64,000 nucleotides of DNA from Bacillota bacterium (GCA_023443315.1 JAEZVA010000057.1:1-64000), one strand, 5' to 3'; counted from the stretch's first letter, positions 45,196 through 55,677 are shown. Made by a program: numbers and translations. The notes: generated by a model not told the origin, from the letters alone.

Positions 45196-47838
45196 ATGCA
45201 ATGGCAAGGATTAAACCAGCTGCGCGAGTCGTTTTTGTCCTTTTTTGAGAGCAAGAACCACACCCGCATGCCCAGCGCATCCCTTGTTCCAAGTAATGAC
45301 AAGAGCCTGCTGCTCATCAACTCCGGCATGGCGCCGCTCAAAAAATACTTTTTGGGGCAGGAGACGCCGCCCAACAAGCGCGTGACCACCTGCCAAAAGT
45401 GCATCCGCACGCCCGATATCGAGCGCGTGGGCAAGACGGCGCGCCACGGCACCTACTTTGAGATGCTGGGCAACTTCTCGTTTGGCGATTACTTTAAAAA
45501 CGAGGCAACCGCTTGGGCTTGGGAGTTCTTCACCAAGGTGCTTGAGATTCCCGCCGATAAGCTGTACTGCTCGGTTTATGAAGAGGACGACGAGGCATAC
45601 GACATCTGGACGAAGGTGATTGGCGTACCCGAAAGCCATATGAAACGCCTTGGCAAGGCGGATAACTTCTGGGAGCACGGCACCGGTCCCTGCGGCCCCT
45701 GCTCGGAGATCTACTTTGACCGCGGACCTGAAAAGGGATGCGGCAGCCCCGACTGTGCGGTGGGCTGTGACTGCGACCGCTTCGTTGAGGTGTGGAACCT
45801 GGTGTTCACCCAGTTCGACAGCGACGGTAAGGGAACCTACACCCCCCTTGAGCACCCAAACATCGACACCGGCATGGGGCTAGAGCGCCTTGCCTGCGTA
45901 CTACAGGGGGTAGACAACCTGTTTGAGGTTGACACCGTGCAGAATATCATGAAGCACGTCAGCGACATCGCACATGTGCGTTACGGCGAGAACATTAAAA
46001 CCGATATTTCGCTGCGCGTGATTACCGACCACATCCGCAGCACAACCTTTATGGTGGGTGACGGCGTAATCCCCTCAAACGAGGGACGCGGCTATGTTCT
46101 GCGCCGCCTTCTGCGCCGCGCAGCGCGTCACGGCAGGCTGATTGGCATCACCGAGCCGTTCCTGTACACGGTATGCGATACCGTAATAAACGAAAACAAG
46201 TGCGCCTACCCCGAGCTTGCGGAAAAGGCGGACTATATCAAAAAGCACATCCGTGTGGAGGAGGAGCGCTTTGCGCGTACCATCGACCAGGGCATGGAGC
46301 TTTTGGGTGAGCTGGTGCAGGGGGCAGTCAAAAATGGCAGCACCGTGTTTGATGGCGCCGAGGCATTTCGCCTGTACGACACCTTTGGCTTCCCCATCGA
46401 CCTCACCCGCGAGATTGTGGAAGAGAACGGGCTGACGGTTGACGAAGCGGCGTTTGAGCGCCTGATGAACGAGCAGAAGCAACGCGCACGGGAGGACCGC
46501 AAAAAGTCGGGCGGCGTTGCGTGGGAAAGCGACGCACTAGGCGAGCTAACCCTGCCCGAGACGGTGTTTGTTGGATATACCGAGTACTCGGCACAGGCAA
46601 AAATACTTGCCATTGTAAAGAACAACGAGCTTGCGGGCAGCGCCGACAAGGGTGACGAGGTGCTCGTGGTGCTCGACAGGTCCCCGTTCTACGCCGAAAG
46701 CGGCGGACAGGTGGCAGACACTGGCATCATCTGCAAGGATGGCGCGCGCCTAGCGGTAAGCGGCTGCAAAAAGACCGCCGCGGGGCAGTACCTGCACTCG
46801 GCAGTGGTAGAGCAGGGCGCGTTTTCTACCGATGATACGGTCACCGCCGAGATCGATGTGCTGCGCCGCCGCAGCATCATGCGCAACCACACCTCCGCGC
46901 ACCTGTTACAGGCGGCGCTGCGCAGTGTGCTTGGCGACCATGTGCATCAGGCGGGCTCGCTGGTTACCCCCGACCGCGTGCGGTTTGACTTTTCGCACTT
47001 CGGTGCGATGACCGCCGAGGAGATTACCGCCACCGAGCGTCTGGTTAACGAAAAGATACTCGAGGCACTGCCCGTGCTCACCGAGGAGATGGCGCTGGAC
47101 CAGGCAAAGCAACGCGGGGCTACCGCGCTGTTTGGTGAAAAGTACGGCGACCGCGTGCGCGTTGTGGAGGCACAGGGCTTCTCCACCGAGTTCTGCGGGG
47201 GAACCCATGTGGACAACACGGCGAAGCTCGGCTTGTTTAAGATTATCTCCGAGGCGTCGGTAGCCGCCGGCGTGCGCCGCATCGAGGGCACAACGGGCGA
47301 CGGCGTGCTTGCGCTGTTTGACGAATTAAACGGCACGCTAAATGCGGTTGCCGCAAACCTCAAGGCGGCGTCGGTGTCCGAGCTAGTCACCCGCGCGTCG
47401 TCGGTTATGGGCGAGCTGCGCGAAAAGGATAAGGAACTCGAAGCGATGGGCGCACGGCTTGCGGGCACGCAGCTGGAGGGCATTGCCCAGAACGCCTGCA
47501 ACATCTGCGGCGTAAACCTGATTACCGCCGAGCTGACCGACACAAAGGTTGACACTCTGCGCGCGTTGTGTGATAAAATAAAGGAAAAAGACGCAAACAC
47601 CGTTGCCGTAATCGCCAATGTGATTGACGGCAAGGGCAGCCTGATGGTTGCGCTGGGCAGCGAAGCAGTCCAAAAGGGGCTAAACGCGGGCAAGCTAATC
47701 AAGGAGATAGCCGCCATAGCGGGCGGTTCGGGCGGCGGACGCCCCGACAGCGCAATGGCGGGCGTAAAGGACAATGCAAAGCTTGCCGAGGCACTGAGTG
47801 CTGCGGCAGACATCTTGAAAAACGCGCTCGGCGAGTAG
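45196..47838 (+). CDS. alaS: Alanyl-tRNA synthetase
   Basis: An 880-residue enzyme with all domains. The class II catalytic core begins LNQLRESFLSFFESKNHTRMPSAS. The editing domain has NHTSAHLLQAAL and FCGGTHVDNTAKLG as zinc and catalytic motifs. The C-Ala domain ends with GGSGGGRPDSAMAG. It charges tRNA-Ala. The ATG at 45196 has TTGGAGGAATC upstream; 18 earlier codons belong to the leader. Confidence 0.97.
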   Translation: MQWQGLNQLRESFLSFFESKNHTRMPSASLVPSNDKSLLLINSGMAPLKKYFLGQETPPNKRVTTCQKCIRTPDIERVGKTARHGTYFEMLGNFSFGDYFKNEATAWAWEFFTKVLEIPADKLYCSVYEEDDEAYDIWTKVIGVPESHMKRLGKADNFWEHGTGPCGPCSEIYFDRGPEKGCGSPDCAVGCDCDRFVEVWNLVFTQFDSDGKGTYTPLEHPNIDTGMGLERLACVLQGVDNLFEVDTVQNIMKHVSDIAHVRYGENIKTDISLRVITDHIRSTTFMVGDGVIPSNEGRGYVLRRLLRRAARHGRLIGITEPFLYTVCDTVINENKCAYPELAEKADYIKKHIRVEEERFARTIDQGMELLGELVQGAVKNGSTVFDGAEAFRLYDTFGFPIDLTREIVEENGLTVDEAAFERLMNEQKQRAREDRKKSGGVAWESDALGELTLPETVFVGYTEYSAQAKILAIVKNNELAGSADKGDEVLVVLDRSPFYAESGGQVADTGIICKDGARLAVSGCKKTAAGQYLHSAVVEQGAFSTDDTVTAEIDVLRRRSIMRNHTSAHLLQAALRSVLGDHVHQAGSLVTPDRVRFDFSHFGAMTAEEITATERLVNEKILEALPVLTEEMALDQAKQRGATALFGEKYGDRVRVVEAQGFSTEFCGGTHVDNTAKLGLFKIISEASVAAGVRRIEGTTGDGVLALFDELNGTLNAVAANLKAASVSELVTRASSVMGELREKDKELEAMGARLAGTQLEGIAQNACNICGVNLITAELTDTKVDTLRALCDKIKEKDANTVAVIANVIDGKGSLMVALGSEAVQKGLNAGKLIKEIAAIAGGSGGGRPDSAMAGVKDNAKLAEALSAAADILKNALGE

Positions 47839-47874
47839 CCTTTTCTATCAAAATTACAAGGGAGTGTAGACGCT

Positions 47875-48213
47875 ATGGATTGCATTTTTTGCAGGATTGC
47901 GGCGGGCGAAATTCCGTCAAACAAGCTGTATGAGGATGAGCAGGTGCTTGCGTTTTATGACATCGACCCCAAGGCGCCGGTGCATTTTCTCGTCATCCCC
48001 AAGCAGCACATCGCCTCTGCGGACGAATTAACCGCCCAAAACAGCGGCATTGTTGCGCATGTTTTTGAGGTGATTGCGTCGGTCGCAAAGACCCTAGAGC
48101 TGCAAAACGGCTACCGTGTGGTAACCAACGTCGGCACCGACGGCGGCCAGAGCGTCTCGCACCTCCATTTTCACATCTTAGGCGGGCGTGGTCTTGCGTG
48201 GCCTCCCGGCTGA
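47875..48213 (+). CDS. HIT-family nucleotide hydrolase
   Basis: A 112-residue Hint-type protein. CIFCRIAAGEIPSNKLYEDE and the HxHxH active site in SHLHFHILGGR are diagnostic. It hydrolyses AMP-linked phosphoramidates. It begins 36 bases after alaS behind AAGGGAG, a position consistent with cleaning up aminoacyl-adenylates, though that link is inference. Confidence 0.95.
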   Translation: MDCIFCRIAAGEIPSNKLYEDEQVLAFYDIDPKAPVHFLVIPKQHIASADELTAQNSGIVAHVFEVIASVAKTLELQNGYRVVTNVGTDGGQSVSHLHFHILGGRGLAWPPG

Positions 48214-48296
48214 CGTAAGACCGCACCGCACTACTGCTATTTTACAATAGGTCTTGCGCCCTGTGCTGGTAAGACCGGAAGGACTTGGTATCTTTT

Positions 48297-48839
48297 ATGA
48301 GCAACTATTATACCCTGCAGGTTGCGGGGCTAACGCGTGAGCTACCCCTGTGCCCCGTAAACGAGCATCTAGACATCGCGGCGTTCGTGATGTTTTCGGA
48401 TGTGGAGCTGACTATCGCCTGCGCAAGGGATCTGATTCGCATTGCGCCCGAGCATGACGTTATCATCACCGCTGAATCCAAAGGCATCCCCCTAGCGTAC
48501 GAGATGAACAGGCAGTCGGGCAAGCAGTACCTGCTTGCAAGAAAGTCGGCAAAGCTGTATATGTCCCAGCCCATCCGCGTAGAGGTTAAGTCGATTACCA
48601 CCGCCCGTATTCAGGAGCTGTACATCGACCGTACCGACATCGCATGCATCAAGGATAAGCGTGTGCTGATTGTAGACGACGTCATCAGCACCGGCGAAAG
48701 TCTTGCAGCGCTCGAAAGCCTCGTGGAACAAGCGGGCGGCAAGGTGGCGGGTCGCATGGCGGTGCTCGCTGAGGGCGACGCGGCTAAGCGCACCGACATC
48801 CAGTTTCTTGAGGAATTGCCGCTGTTCCCGAAAGGGTAA
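48297..48839 (+). CDS. Purine phosphoribosyltransferase (Apt-like)
   Basis: A 180-residue type I PRTase. The PRPP loop is KRVLIVDDVISTGESLAALE, and DVIITAESKGIPLAYEM is typical of adenine/xanthine PRTases. It salvages a purine base with PRPP; the base cannot be fixed from the sequence. GGAAGGA lies 13 bases before ATG 48297; a TTG at 48285 is too close to it. Confidence 0.85.
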   Translation: MSNYYTLQVAGLTRELPLCPVNEHLDIAAFVMFSDVELTIACARDLIRIAPEHDVIITAESKGIPLAYEMNRQSGKQYLLARKSAKLYMSQPIRVEVKSITTARIQELYIDRTDIACIKDKRVLIVDDVISTGESLAALESLVEQAGGKVAGRMAVLAEGDAAKRTDIQFLEELPLFPKG

Positions 48840-48991
48840 GGATATACCATCGCAATGTCACGACAAAACGGGTGAAACGGTATGAATGGACCACTTCCCT
48901 TCACAACACGCTCACCGCTGCCGCGGCACCGTACCACACCATCCTTCTCACACGCCGTCTCTGTTTGTAATAGGGCGGCAAGGTCACTGCT

Positions 48992-51280
48992 ATGATCAAA
49001 CGACCGCTGCCGGTAATAGGGTGTACCTATCTGATATCGCTTGCGGTCGTTTTTTTGTGTTCCTCCGTATCGGGGGAACAGTTTCGTCCGCAGGGCTTGT
49101 TTCTTGCGGCGGCGGTGGTGCCTGTCGTGGGGTGTGTTATCTGCGTTCTTCTTCGCCCGAGTAAAAACGTCCTGCGCGTTGCACTCATCTGCTGTGTGGT
49201 GTTTGCGTTTGGAATACTGTATGCGTTGTACTGCACGGTGACGGTGCCGGGGCAGGCGTCGGTGCTATACGGGCAAAAGGCGACGATTACAGCAAGGCTT
49301 GACGACACAGCGGGGACAAGCGGCAGTCGCTATCATTATGTGGTTTTGACAACCGACATCGCGGTCTTTAACCCGACCACCGAGCGGTACGAAAAAGCCG
49401 ACTACCCCCAAACCGTTCGCATGCGCCTGACCGTACCCGCCCCTCTGGACGCGACATACGGGGACAAGCTGACCGCGGTGGTTAATATCACACAGCCCTA
49501 CCCTGTTGCAAACAACAACCCCTATGTCATACGCGATGCGGACGGCATTCTGGCGTTTTGCTACGCCTACGGCGAGGTGTCCTACCAAAGCCCTACCCAC
49601 TACCCGCCGCTTGCCCTATTGCGCTCCTTGCGCGACGGAATGCGCACGGCGATTGAGCGCGCGGTGGGCGGCGAAGCGGGCGCGGTTGCCGCCGCGGTCT
49701 TAACGGGGGATAAAAGCGGCGTGCCGCAGGATGTTCTGCGCTCCTTTCGTATGGCGGGGCTCAGCCACCTGCTTGCGGTTTCGGGGCTGCATGTAACGAT
49801 ACTAACGCAGTTTTTGCTGCTGTTTTTGACACTACTAAAATGTCCGCGCAGGCTAAGCGGAATTCTGTGCATGGTAGCACTGCTTCTGTTTTGCGCGTTC
49901 GCGGGCTTTACCGCATCGGTGGTACGCGCCGCCGTGATGGCAAGCGCACTATTCTTAGCTAGGCTATTTTACAGACGGTACGACCCCGTTAACGCCATTT
50001 CGTTTTCCGCGCTTATCATCTGCGTTACAAACCCTTCGGCGCTGGTGTCGCTCTCGTTTATCCTGTCGTTTGCTGCGACCCTTTCCATCGTGTTGCTTGC
50101 CCCATCGCTTAACGCTTTGTGCGAGCGTGGGATGCCATGGCTGTACAAGCATGGAAAATGGGCGGTACAGGCGGGTACGCTTTCTCTTAGCGCAACTCTG
50201 TTTACCTACCCCGTCACCGCCGCAGTGTTTGGCGGGGTGTCTTTGATCGGACCCGTGGTCAACGTGCTCGTGCTGTTGATTATCCCGCCGCTTACGGTGC
50301 TTACCCTGCTTACCGGCATTACGGGCGTGGCAGGGCTTGCGCCCATTGCAGACGCGCTGGGTTTTTGCACCCGAATATTGACGCTTATGGTGCTGCGCAT
50401 CTCCGGCTACTTTGCCTCACTTAATTTAGCCTATGCAAAGGCAAGCGTCGTAGCCGTTTGTATCGTCTCGTCGTTGTCTGTGCTGTTGGCGGTGGTGGTA
50501 CGGCTTGTTAAGCGCAAGAACAAACACGCTCCTGCCCTAATCACCCTTGCGGCGGTTCTGCTGTGCGCGGGCGGCTGGTTTGCGTATAGCCAAAACAGTG
50601 GCGATGTCTTTATTGCACTGCCCGATGCCGGCGTTTCACAGACCGCTGTACTCCACCGCAGGGGCGGTGCTGCAATCATTGCGGGGGTCGACACCAAAAA
50701 CAGGGCAAGCAGTGCTTCGTATTATGTGACGGAAAACGCACTTATGCCCGAGCTGTTGTTCGTGCCCTGCCTGACCGATTCTGCGGCGGCGGTGGTGCGC
50801 GAAACCACCAAACGCGCACCGGCACAACAAACACTTCTTGCAAACGACACCATCCGCGCGCGTGAGCTCATCACCCTGACCGAGGGGGTACGCCTAATCG
50901 AGACAGTCGGCATATCCACCCACACCCTACTTGAGGGCGTTGCCTGTTACCTAGATAAGCGAGAGCCGCAAAAAGGGGCGATGTATCTTACCGCAAATGG
51001 CGTTTCGGTTTTATTCTTATATAGCGGCGTAGATGCGGCGGGGCTTGCCGCGTGGATGCGTTCCCCCGATGTATGCGTCATCAGCGGCAAGATGCCAAAG
51101 AACCTAGAACGAATCGGGGCGGATTATTACATAGTAAGCGAATCGATTCTAAAAAAACAGTTGCCCGTCTTTTTGGGCAAGACCATGCTGTCGCCCGTGG
51201 GCGATAACCCGCTTGTGCTGCGCTGCGGCACAGACGGCAGATTACGATTGGAGGATGCGGCGATTGACGTTTACCGATGA
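48992..51280 (+). CDS. comEC: ComEC/Rec2 DNA-uptake channel with degenerate C-terminal domain
   Basis: A 762-residue membrane protein. Two N-terminal helices precede an OB-like DUF4131 domain (about 90-180). The competence core has FRMAGLSHLLAVSGLHVTIL and about nine helices up to residue 510. The C-terminal 240 residues sit where ComEC usually has a metallo-beta-lactamase nuclease domain, but no HxHxDH motif is present (the start reads IALPDAGVSQTAVLH). DNA translocation may remain while the nuclease function seems lost. comEA is not in the window. Confidence 0.88.
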   Translation: MIKRPLPVIGCTYLISLAVVFLCSSVSGEQFRPQGLFLAAAVVPVVGCVICVLLRPSKNVLRVALICCVVFAFGILYALYCTVTVPGQASVLYGQKATITARLDDTAGTSGSRYHYVVLTTDIAVFNPTTERYEKADYPQTVRMRLTVPAPLDATYGDKLTAVVNITQPYPVANNNPYVIRDADGILAFCYAYGEVSYQSPTHYPPLALLRSLRDGMRTAIERAVGGEAGAVAAAVLTGDKSGVPQDVLRSFRMAGLSHLLAVSGLHVTILTQFLLLFLTLLKCPRRLSGILCMVALLLFCAFAGFTASVVRAAVMASALFLARLFYRRYDPVNAISFSALIICVTNPSALVSLSFILSFAATLSIVLLAPSLNALCERGMPWLYKHGKWAVQAGTLSLSATLFTYPVTAAVFGGVSLIGPVVNVLVLLIIPPLTVLTLLTGITGVAGLAPIADALGFCTRILTLMVLRISGYFASLNLAYAKASVVAVCIVSSLSVLLAVVVRLVKRKNKHAPALITLAAVLLCAGGWFAYSQNSGDVFIALPDAGVSQTAVLHRRGGAAIIAGVDTKNRASSASYYVTENALMPELLFVPCLTDSAAAVVRETTKRAPAQQTLLANDTIRARELITLTEGVRLIETVGISTHTLLEGVACYLDKREPQKGAMYLTANGVSVLFLYSGVDAAGLAAWMRSPDVCVISGKMPKNLERIGADYYIVSESILKKQLPVFLGKTMLSPVGDNPLVLRCGTDGRLRLEDAAIDVYR

Positions 51281-52322
51281 GCAGTCGTTTCGGCTGCATA
51301 TAAAAAACGAGCCCTGCCGCCGCCTGTACTTTTTGTACGGCGAGGAGGACTACCTGAAAAGACAGTACATCGATCGGCTGGTGCAAAAGGCTGCGCCCGA
51401 TGCCGCGGCCGGTTTTAACTATATGCCGTTTGACGGCAAGGTGACGGATGTCGATACCATCTGCGACGCCGCCACCGCACTGCCGCTGTTTGCGGCGCAA
51501 AAGTGCGTGTATGTTGCCGACTTTAACGCCGAGCAGTATGCCGAAAGCGACTTTGCGCGCCTGTGCGAGCTGGTCGAGGACATCCCCGACACCACGGTGC
51601 TGCTGTTTTGCACCCTCTCGCAGGATATCGGCGGTAAAAAGAGCCTTTCCGCTAAGTGGAAGCGGTTTGTAAAGCTTGCGACAGAGGTGGGCGTGGTGGT
51701 GGAGCTACGCGCGCGAACCGAGCAGGATTTAACGCGGTACGCCCGTGCCTACGCCGAAAAGCAGGGCGCGCAGCTCGACGGGGCTGCCGCAAAGCTATTG
51801 TGCGAACGCAGCCGCTATAAAATGGAGCTTTTGGTTAGTGACCTAAACCGCCTGACCGCTTACCGTCAGGGCGGCGAGATCACGGTGCAGGATATCGAGC
51901 TGATGTGCGAAAAGGAACCAGACGCGATGGCGTACGAGCTTGCAGGCGCGGTTGCGTCGGGCGACGGCACCAAGGCGCTTAAGCTGATTGAGGCCTATCG
52001 CGCAAAGCGGGAGGAGCCGGTTGCCATCCTTGCGGCGCTTTCTTCGGGGCACATCGATTTTTACCGCGCAAAGCTGGGCGCGCAGGCGGGCAAGGACGGC
52101 AAAGCGGTGTTTGCCGACTTTGGCTATAAGGGCAACCCCAACCGGTTTTATTATGTGCAGAAGGATGCGGCAAGGCTATCGACGCGCTATCTGAGCGGTG
52201 CGCTGGATGTGCTTGTTGCGTGCGACTGTGAGCTAAAAAGCAGCAAGGCAGACGGCTATGTGCTGCTGGAGCAGGCGGTGATGCGCCTGTTAATTCTGCG
52301 GGCAAATGAGGGAAAATCTTGA
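51264..52322 (+). CDS. holA: DNA polymerase III subunit delta
   Basis: A 352-residue clamp-loader subunit. RRLYFLYGEEDYLKRQYIDRLV opens it, with FDGKVTDVDTICDAATALPLFA and the C-terminal KADGYVLLEQAVMRLLIL. TTGGAGG lies 9 bases before a TTG start at 51264; ATG 51255 directly touches the SD. The gene overlaps the end of comEC by 17 bases, a common arrangement in Firmicutes. Confidence 0.93.
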   Translation: MTFTDEQSFRLHIKNEPCRRLYFLYGEEDYLKRQYIDRLVQKAAPDAAAGFNYMPFDGKVTDVDTICDAATALPLFAAQKCVYVADFNAEQYAESDFARLCELVEDIPDTTVLLFCTLSQDIGGKKSLSAKWKRFVKLATEVGVVVELRARTEQDLTRYARAYAEKQGAQLDGAAAKLLCERSRYKMELLVSDLNRLTAYRQGGEITVQDIELMCEKEPDAMAYELAGAVASGDGTKALKLIEAYRAKREEPVAILAALSSGHIDFYRAKLGAQAGKDGKAVFADFGYKGNPNRFYYVQKDAARLSTRYLSGALDVLVACDCELKSSKADGYVLLEQAVMRLLILRANEGKS

Positions 52323-52915
52323 TTAAACTGACGCAGACTGTTATAGTGGAAGGAAAGTATGACAAGATAAAGCTTTCCTCGTTTCTTGATGCCGTTATCA
52401 TCGAAACAGGGGGCTTTGCTATCTACAAAGACCCCGAAAAGCTTGCGCTCATCCGCTCGCTGGCCCAAAAGACGGGCATTTTAATCTTGACTGATTCAGA
52501 CCGCGCGGGGTTTCAGATTCGCTCCTACCTAAAAGGGGCAATCCCCGACGGGCAGGTACTGCACGCCTATATCCCCGACGTTCTGGGTAAGGAGCGCAGA
52601 AAGACCGTGCCGTCCAAAGAGGGTAAGCTTGGGGTAGAAGGTGTTGCCAAAGAGCATATCCTTACCGCCCTGAAGCAGGCAGGGGTAACCGTTTGTGACC
52701 GTCCACAGGACGAGCCGAGGATTACAAAGCTCGACCTATATAACGACGGGCTTTCGGGTGGGCAAAATAGCGCCGCGTTGCGGCAAGCCCTGTTAAAAAA
52801 ACTGAACCTGCCCGAGCGGCTTAGCGCAAACGCACTGGTAGAGGTGTTAAACGCCCTTTACACCATCGACCAATATAAAGCGATCATGCGGGAGCTACAA
52901 CAAAAAAACCTATAA
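52319..52915 (+). CDS. rnmV: Ribonuclease M5 (Toprim)
   Basis: A 198-residue Toprim nuclease that matures 5S rRNA. The conserved glutamate is in VIVEGKYDKIKL and the DxD motif in GILILTDSDRAGFQIR. The DUF4093-like C-terminus follows. The start is a TTG that overlaps the stop of holA by 4 bases, with GAGGGAAAA upstream. ksgA, its usual neighbour, is absent here. Confidence 0.9.
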   Translation: MIKLTQTVIVEGKYDKIKLSSFLDAVIIETGGFAIYKDPEKLALIRSLAQKTGILILTDSDRAGFQIRSYLKGAIPDGQVLHAYIPDVLGKERRKTVPSKEGKLGVEGVAKEHILTALKQAGVTVCDRPQDEPRITKLDLYNDGLSGGQNSAALRQALLKKLNLPERLSANALVEVLNALYTIDQYKAIMRELQQKNL

Positions 52916-53049
52916 TGTCTGCTGATAAATCTATGCAAAGCCATGTGTGTAAGCTTTTGCTCGATTTAGCTCGGGCATTACAAAGGCTGATTAGCGACAA
53001 CAAAAAACACCCATCCGCGAAGTGAATGAAGGAAGGACGTAACAGATAG

Positions 53050-54456
53050 ATGGTATTTTCAAGCTTAACATTTCTATATCTGTTTTTGCCGGTGGTACTA
53101 TTATTTTATTTCCTTGTGCCCAAACAGGCGCGCAACTTTGTGCTGTTTGTTTCGGGCTTTGTGTTTTATGCCTGGGGCGAACCCGTTTACATCTTTTTGA
53201 TGACCTTTACCGTACTGGTGGACTACACCTGCGGACGGGTGATGACGCGGTTTAGCAGTAACCAAAAGGCAAGGCTTGCGGTACTGCTGGTTTCTATCGT
53301 CATTAACCTCTCCATCCTTGCGGTGTTTAAGTACAACTCGTTTGTGGTGCAGAATCTAAACGACCTGTTCGGGCTAACCATCACCGACCCGAAGATTGCC
53401 CTGCCCATTGGCATCTCATTTTACACCTTCCAGAGCATGAGCTACACCATCGACCTTTACCGAAAAAGTGTACCCGAGCAAAAGAGCTTTGTGGATTACG
53501 CCGCTTACGTTTCGATGTTCCCGCAGCTGGTGGCAGGACCCATCGTCCGCTACGGCGATGTACAGCGCGAGCTGCAAAAGCGTACTGTATCGGTGCTGAA
53601 CATCGGCGAGGGGGCAGGGCTGTTTATTCAGGGTCTTGCCAAAAAGGTACTTATTGCAAACAACGTCGGCTCACTGTGGACGCGCGTCAAGGAGATCCCC
53701 GCGAGCGAGCTTTCGGTAACCACCGCGTGGTTTGGCATCTTGGCGTTTACCATGCAGATCTATTTTGATTTTTCCGGCTACTCGGATATGGCAATCGGCA
53801 TGGGGCGGATGCTCGGCTTTCGCTTCCCTAAGAACTTTGACTTTCCGTACGTTTCAAAGAGCGTAACCGAGTTTTGGCGCAGATGGCATATGACGCTGGG
53901 GACATGGTTTCGGGAGTATGTGTATATACCCTTAGGCGGCAACCGCAAGGGCGCGTTGCGCATGGTGTTTAATCTGCTGGTTGTGTGGATGCTTACGGGT
54001 CTGTGGCACGGCGCAAGCTGGAACTTTGTGCTGTGGGGGCTTTATTACGGCATCCTCCTTATGATAGAAAAGCTGTTTTTATCAAAGGTGCTTAACAAAA
54101 TACCGTTTAGCATCACACGCGTATACACCTTTATTCTGGTGGTGCTGGGCTGGGTGCTGTTTGAGTTTACCGACATCTCGCAGGCATACGCCTATTATGG
54201 CGCAATGTTCGGTACTCAGGGGCGCGCGGTTGCCGACGGAACGTTTATATACCTCGTGTCCTCCTATGGCTTAGTGTTTGTAATCAGCCTAATCCTGTCG
54301 ACGGACTGGCTACACAGGCTCTCAAAAGGCATCTACCGCAGACGCCCAGGCATCGCGAAGACCATCGCGATTGTGCTGCAGGTCATCATGTTGCTGCTGT
54401 GCACAGCGTATCTGGTAGACGCCACCTACAACCCATTTTTGTACTTTAGGTTTTAG
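53050..54456 (+). CDS. MBOAT-family O-acyltransferase (AlgI/DltB-like)
   Basis: A 468-residue membrane acyltransferase with about ten helices. Hallmarks are LPIGISFYTFQSMSYTIDLYR, MFPQLVAGPIVRY, FWRRWHMTLGTWFREYVYIPLGG and the catalytic histidine in GLWHGASWNFVLWG. It moves an acyl group across the membrane to a surface polymer, with the following DHHW protein. It could complete the DltA/DltC pair at 11.2-12.9 kb as a DltB, but acetyl transfer to a polysaccharide is the more usual job of this AlgI-like group. Confidence 0.92.
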   Translation: MVFSSLTFLYLFLPVVLLFYFLVPKQARNFVLFVSGFVFYAWGEPVYIFLMTFTVLVDYTCGRVMTRFSSNQKARLAVLLVSIVINLSILAVFKYNSFVVQNLNDLFGLTITDPKIALPIGISFYTFQSMSYTIDLYRKSVPEQKSFVDYAAYVSMFPQLVAGPIVRYGDVQRELQKRTVSVLNIGEGAGLFIQGLAKKVLIANNVGSLWTRVKEIPASELSVTTAWFGILAFTMQIYFDFSGYSDMAIGMGRMLGFRFPKNFDFPYVSKSVTEFWRRWHMTLGTWFREYVYIPLGGNRKGALRMVFNLLVVWMLTGLWHGASWNFVLWGLYYGILLMIEKLFLSKVLNKIPFSITRVYTFILVVLGWVLFEFTDISQAYAYYGAMFGTQGRAVADGTFIYLVSSYGLVFVISLILSTDWLHRLSKGIYRRRPGIAKTIAIVLQVIMLLLCTAYLVDATYNPFLYFRF

Positions 54457-54492
54457 CCGTTTGTCTGCGGCATACGAGGGGAGACTTTTGCA

Positions 54493-55641
54493 ATGAAAGC
54501 TAAAATTACATCCACAATACTATTGTCGCTATTTTTGCTTGGGCTTCCCATCGCAACGTTCGTGATGCCCAAGGTCGATTTCTCTGAGATGGAAAACCGC
54601 ACACTGGCGTCGTTTCCGCGCCTTAGCGTAAAAAGCATCACGTCCCGCAGCTTTATGGACGGGCTGGAGACGTGGTTTGCCGACCATTTTATCGGCAGAG
54701 ATATCTGGGTGAGTGCCAAGGGGTATATTGAATTTGCCTCGGGCAAACGCGAAAACAACGGCATCTATATCTGCGGCGACCGGCTGATTCAGCACATCGA
54801 TGAGCCCGACCAAAGCAAAACGGCAAAGAACATCGAGGCAATTACGCAGTTTGTGGACGCAAATAAAAAGCCGACCTACCTAATGCTAGTACCCACCGCG
54901 GCCGAGATTCACCGCGATAAGCTGCCCACGGGGGTAAAGAGCTGGGATCAGCGCTCCTACATCAAGGAGGTGGCGAAACAGCTTCGCGGTATAGCCAACG
55001 AAATTGATATCTACAAGGTGCTGTTTGAGAACAAGGATGAGTATATTTATTATAAAACCGACCACCACTGGACATCTCACGGCGCGTTCTGCGCGTTTAC
55101 AGAGGCGGCGGATCGCATGGGTATTTTGACCGTGCAAAAAAACAACTACAACGTGCAGAACGTTTCGCATAACTTCTTTGGCACCCTCTATTCCAAGGCG
55201 GGCTTTCGTAGCATCTCACCGGACATCATAAGCCGGTACGAAAAGCGCGGCTCGTCGGTACAGGCGACCGTGGAGGTGTTTGACGGTGCAAAAACCACAA
55301 CCTATCCCTCCATGTACTTTAACGAGTTTTTAGAGAAGAAGGATCAGTATTCGATGTTCCTTGGGCAAAACCAGCCTATCGTCACGATTCAAACCAGCAC
55401 AACATCGGGCAAGCGCCTGCTCATCTTCAAGGATTCCTATGCGCACACCATCGCGCCGATGTTTGCCGACTATTATACCACCATCACACTCGTTGACCTG
55501 CGCTACATCAACCAAACCTACGACACGCTAATTGATGTTGAGCAATACGATCAGGTGCTGCTGCTTTACAATGTGGATACCTTTGCACACTCCGCCGATG
55601 TTGCAAAGCTTGCATTATCCTCGCAACAAAAAGCGGACTAA
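54493..55641 (+). CDS. DHHW-family (AlgJ/AlgX-like) acyltransferase partner
   Basis: A 382-residue extracytoplasmic protein with one N-terminal anchor helix (about 7-25). The catalytic signature TDHHW lies at residues 189-193, the SGNH-like serine is in LIFKDSYAHTIAP, and LVDLRYINQ follows. It should hand the acyl group delivered by the MBOAT protein to a surface polymer. It follows that gene by 36 bases. Confidence 0.9.
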   Translation: MKAKITSTILLSLFLLGLPIATFVMPKVDFSEMENRTLASFPRLSVKSITSRSFMDGLETWFADHFIGRDIWVSAKGYIEFASGKRENNGIYICGDRLIQHIDEPDQSKTAKNIEAITQFVDANKKPTYLMLVPTAAEIHRDKLPTGVKSWDQRSYIKEVAKQLRGIANEIDIYKVLFENKDEYIYYKTDHHWTSHGAFCAFTEAADRMGILTVQKNNYNVQNVSHNFFGTLYSKAGFRSISPDIISRYEKRGSSVQATVEVFDGAKTTTYPSMYFNEFLEKKDQYSMFLGQNQPIVTIQTSTTSGKRLLIFKDSYAHTIAPMFADYYTTITLVDLRYINQTYDTLIDVEQYDQVLLLYNVDTFAHSADVAKLALSSQQKAD

Positions 55642-55677
55642 GGCGACGCATACCCTCACCGAAAGGGGAATTGTTTG

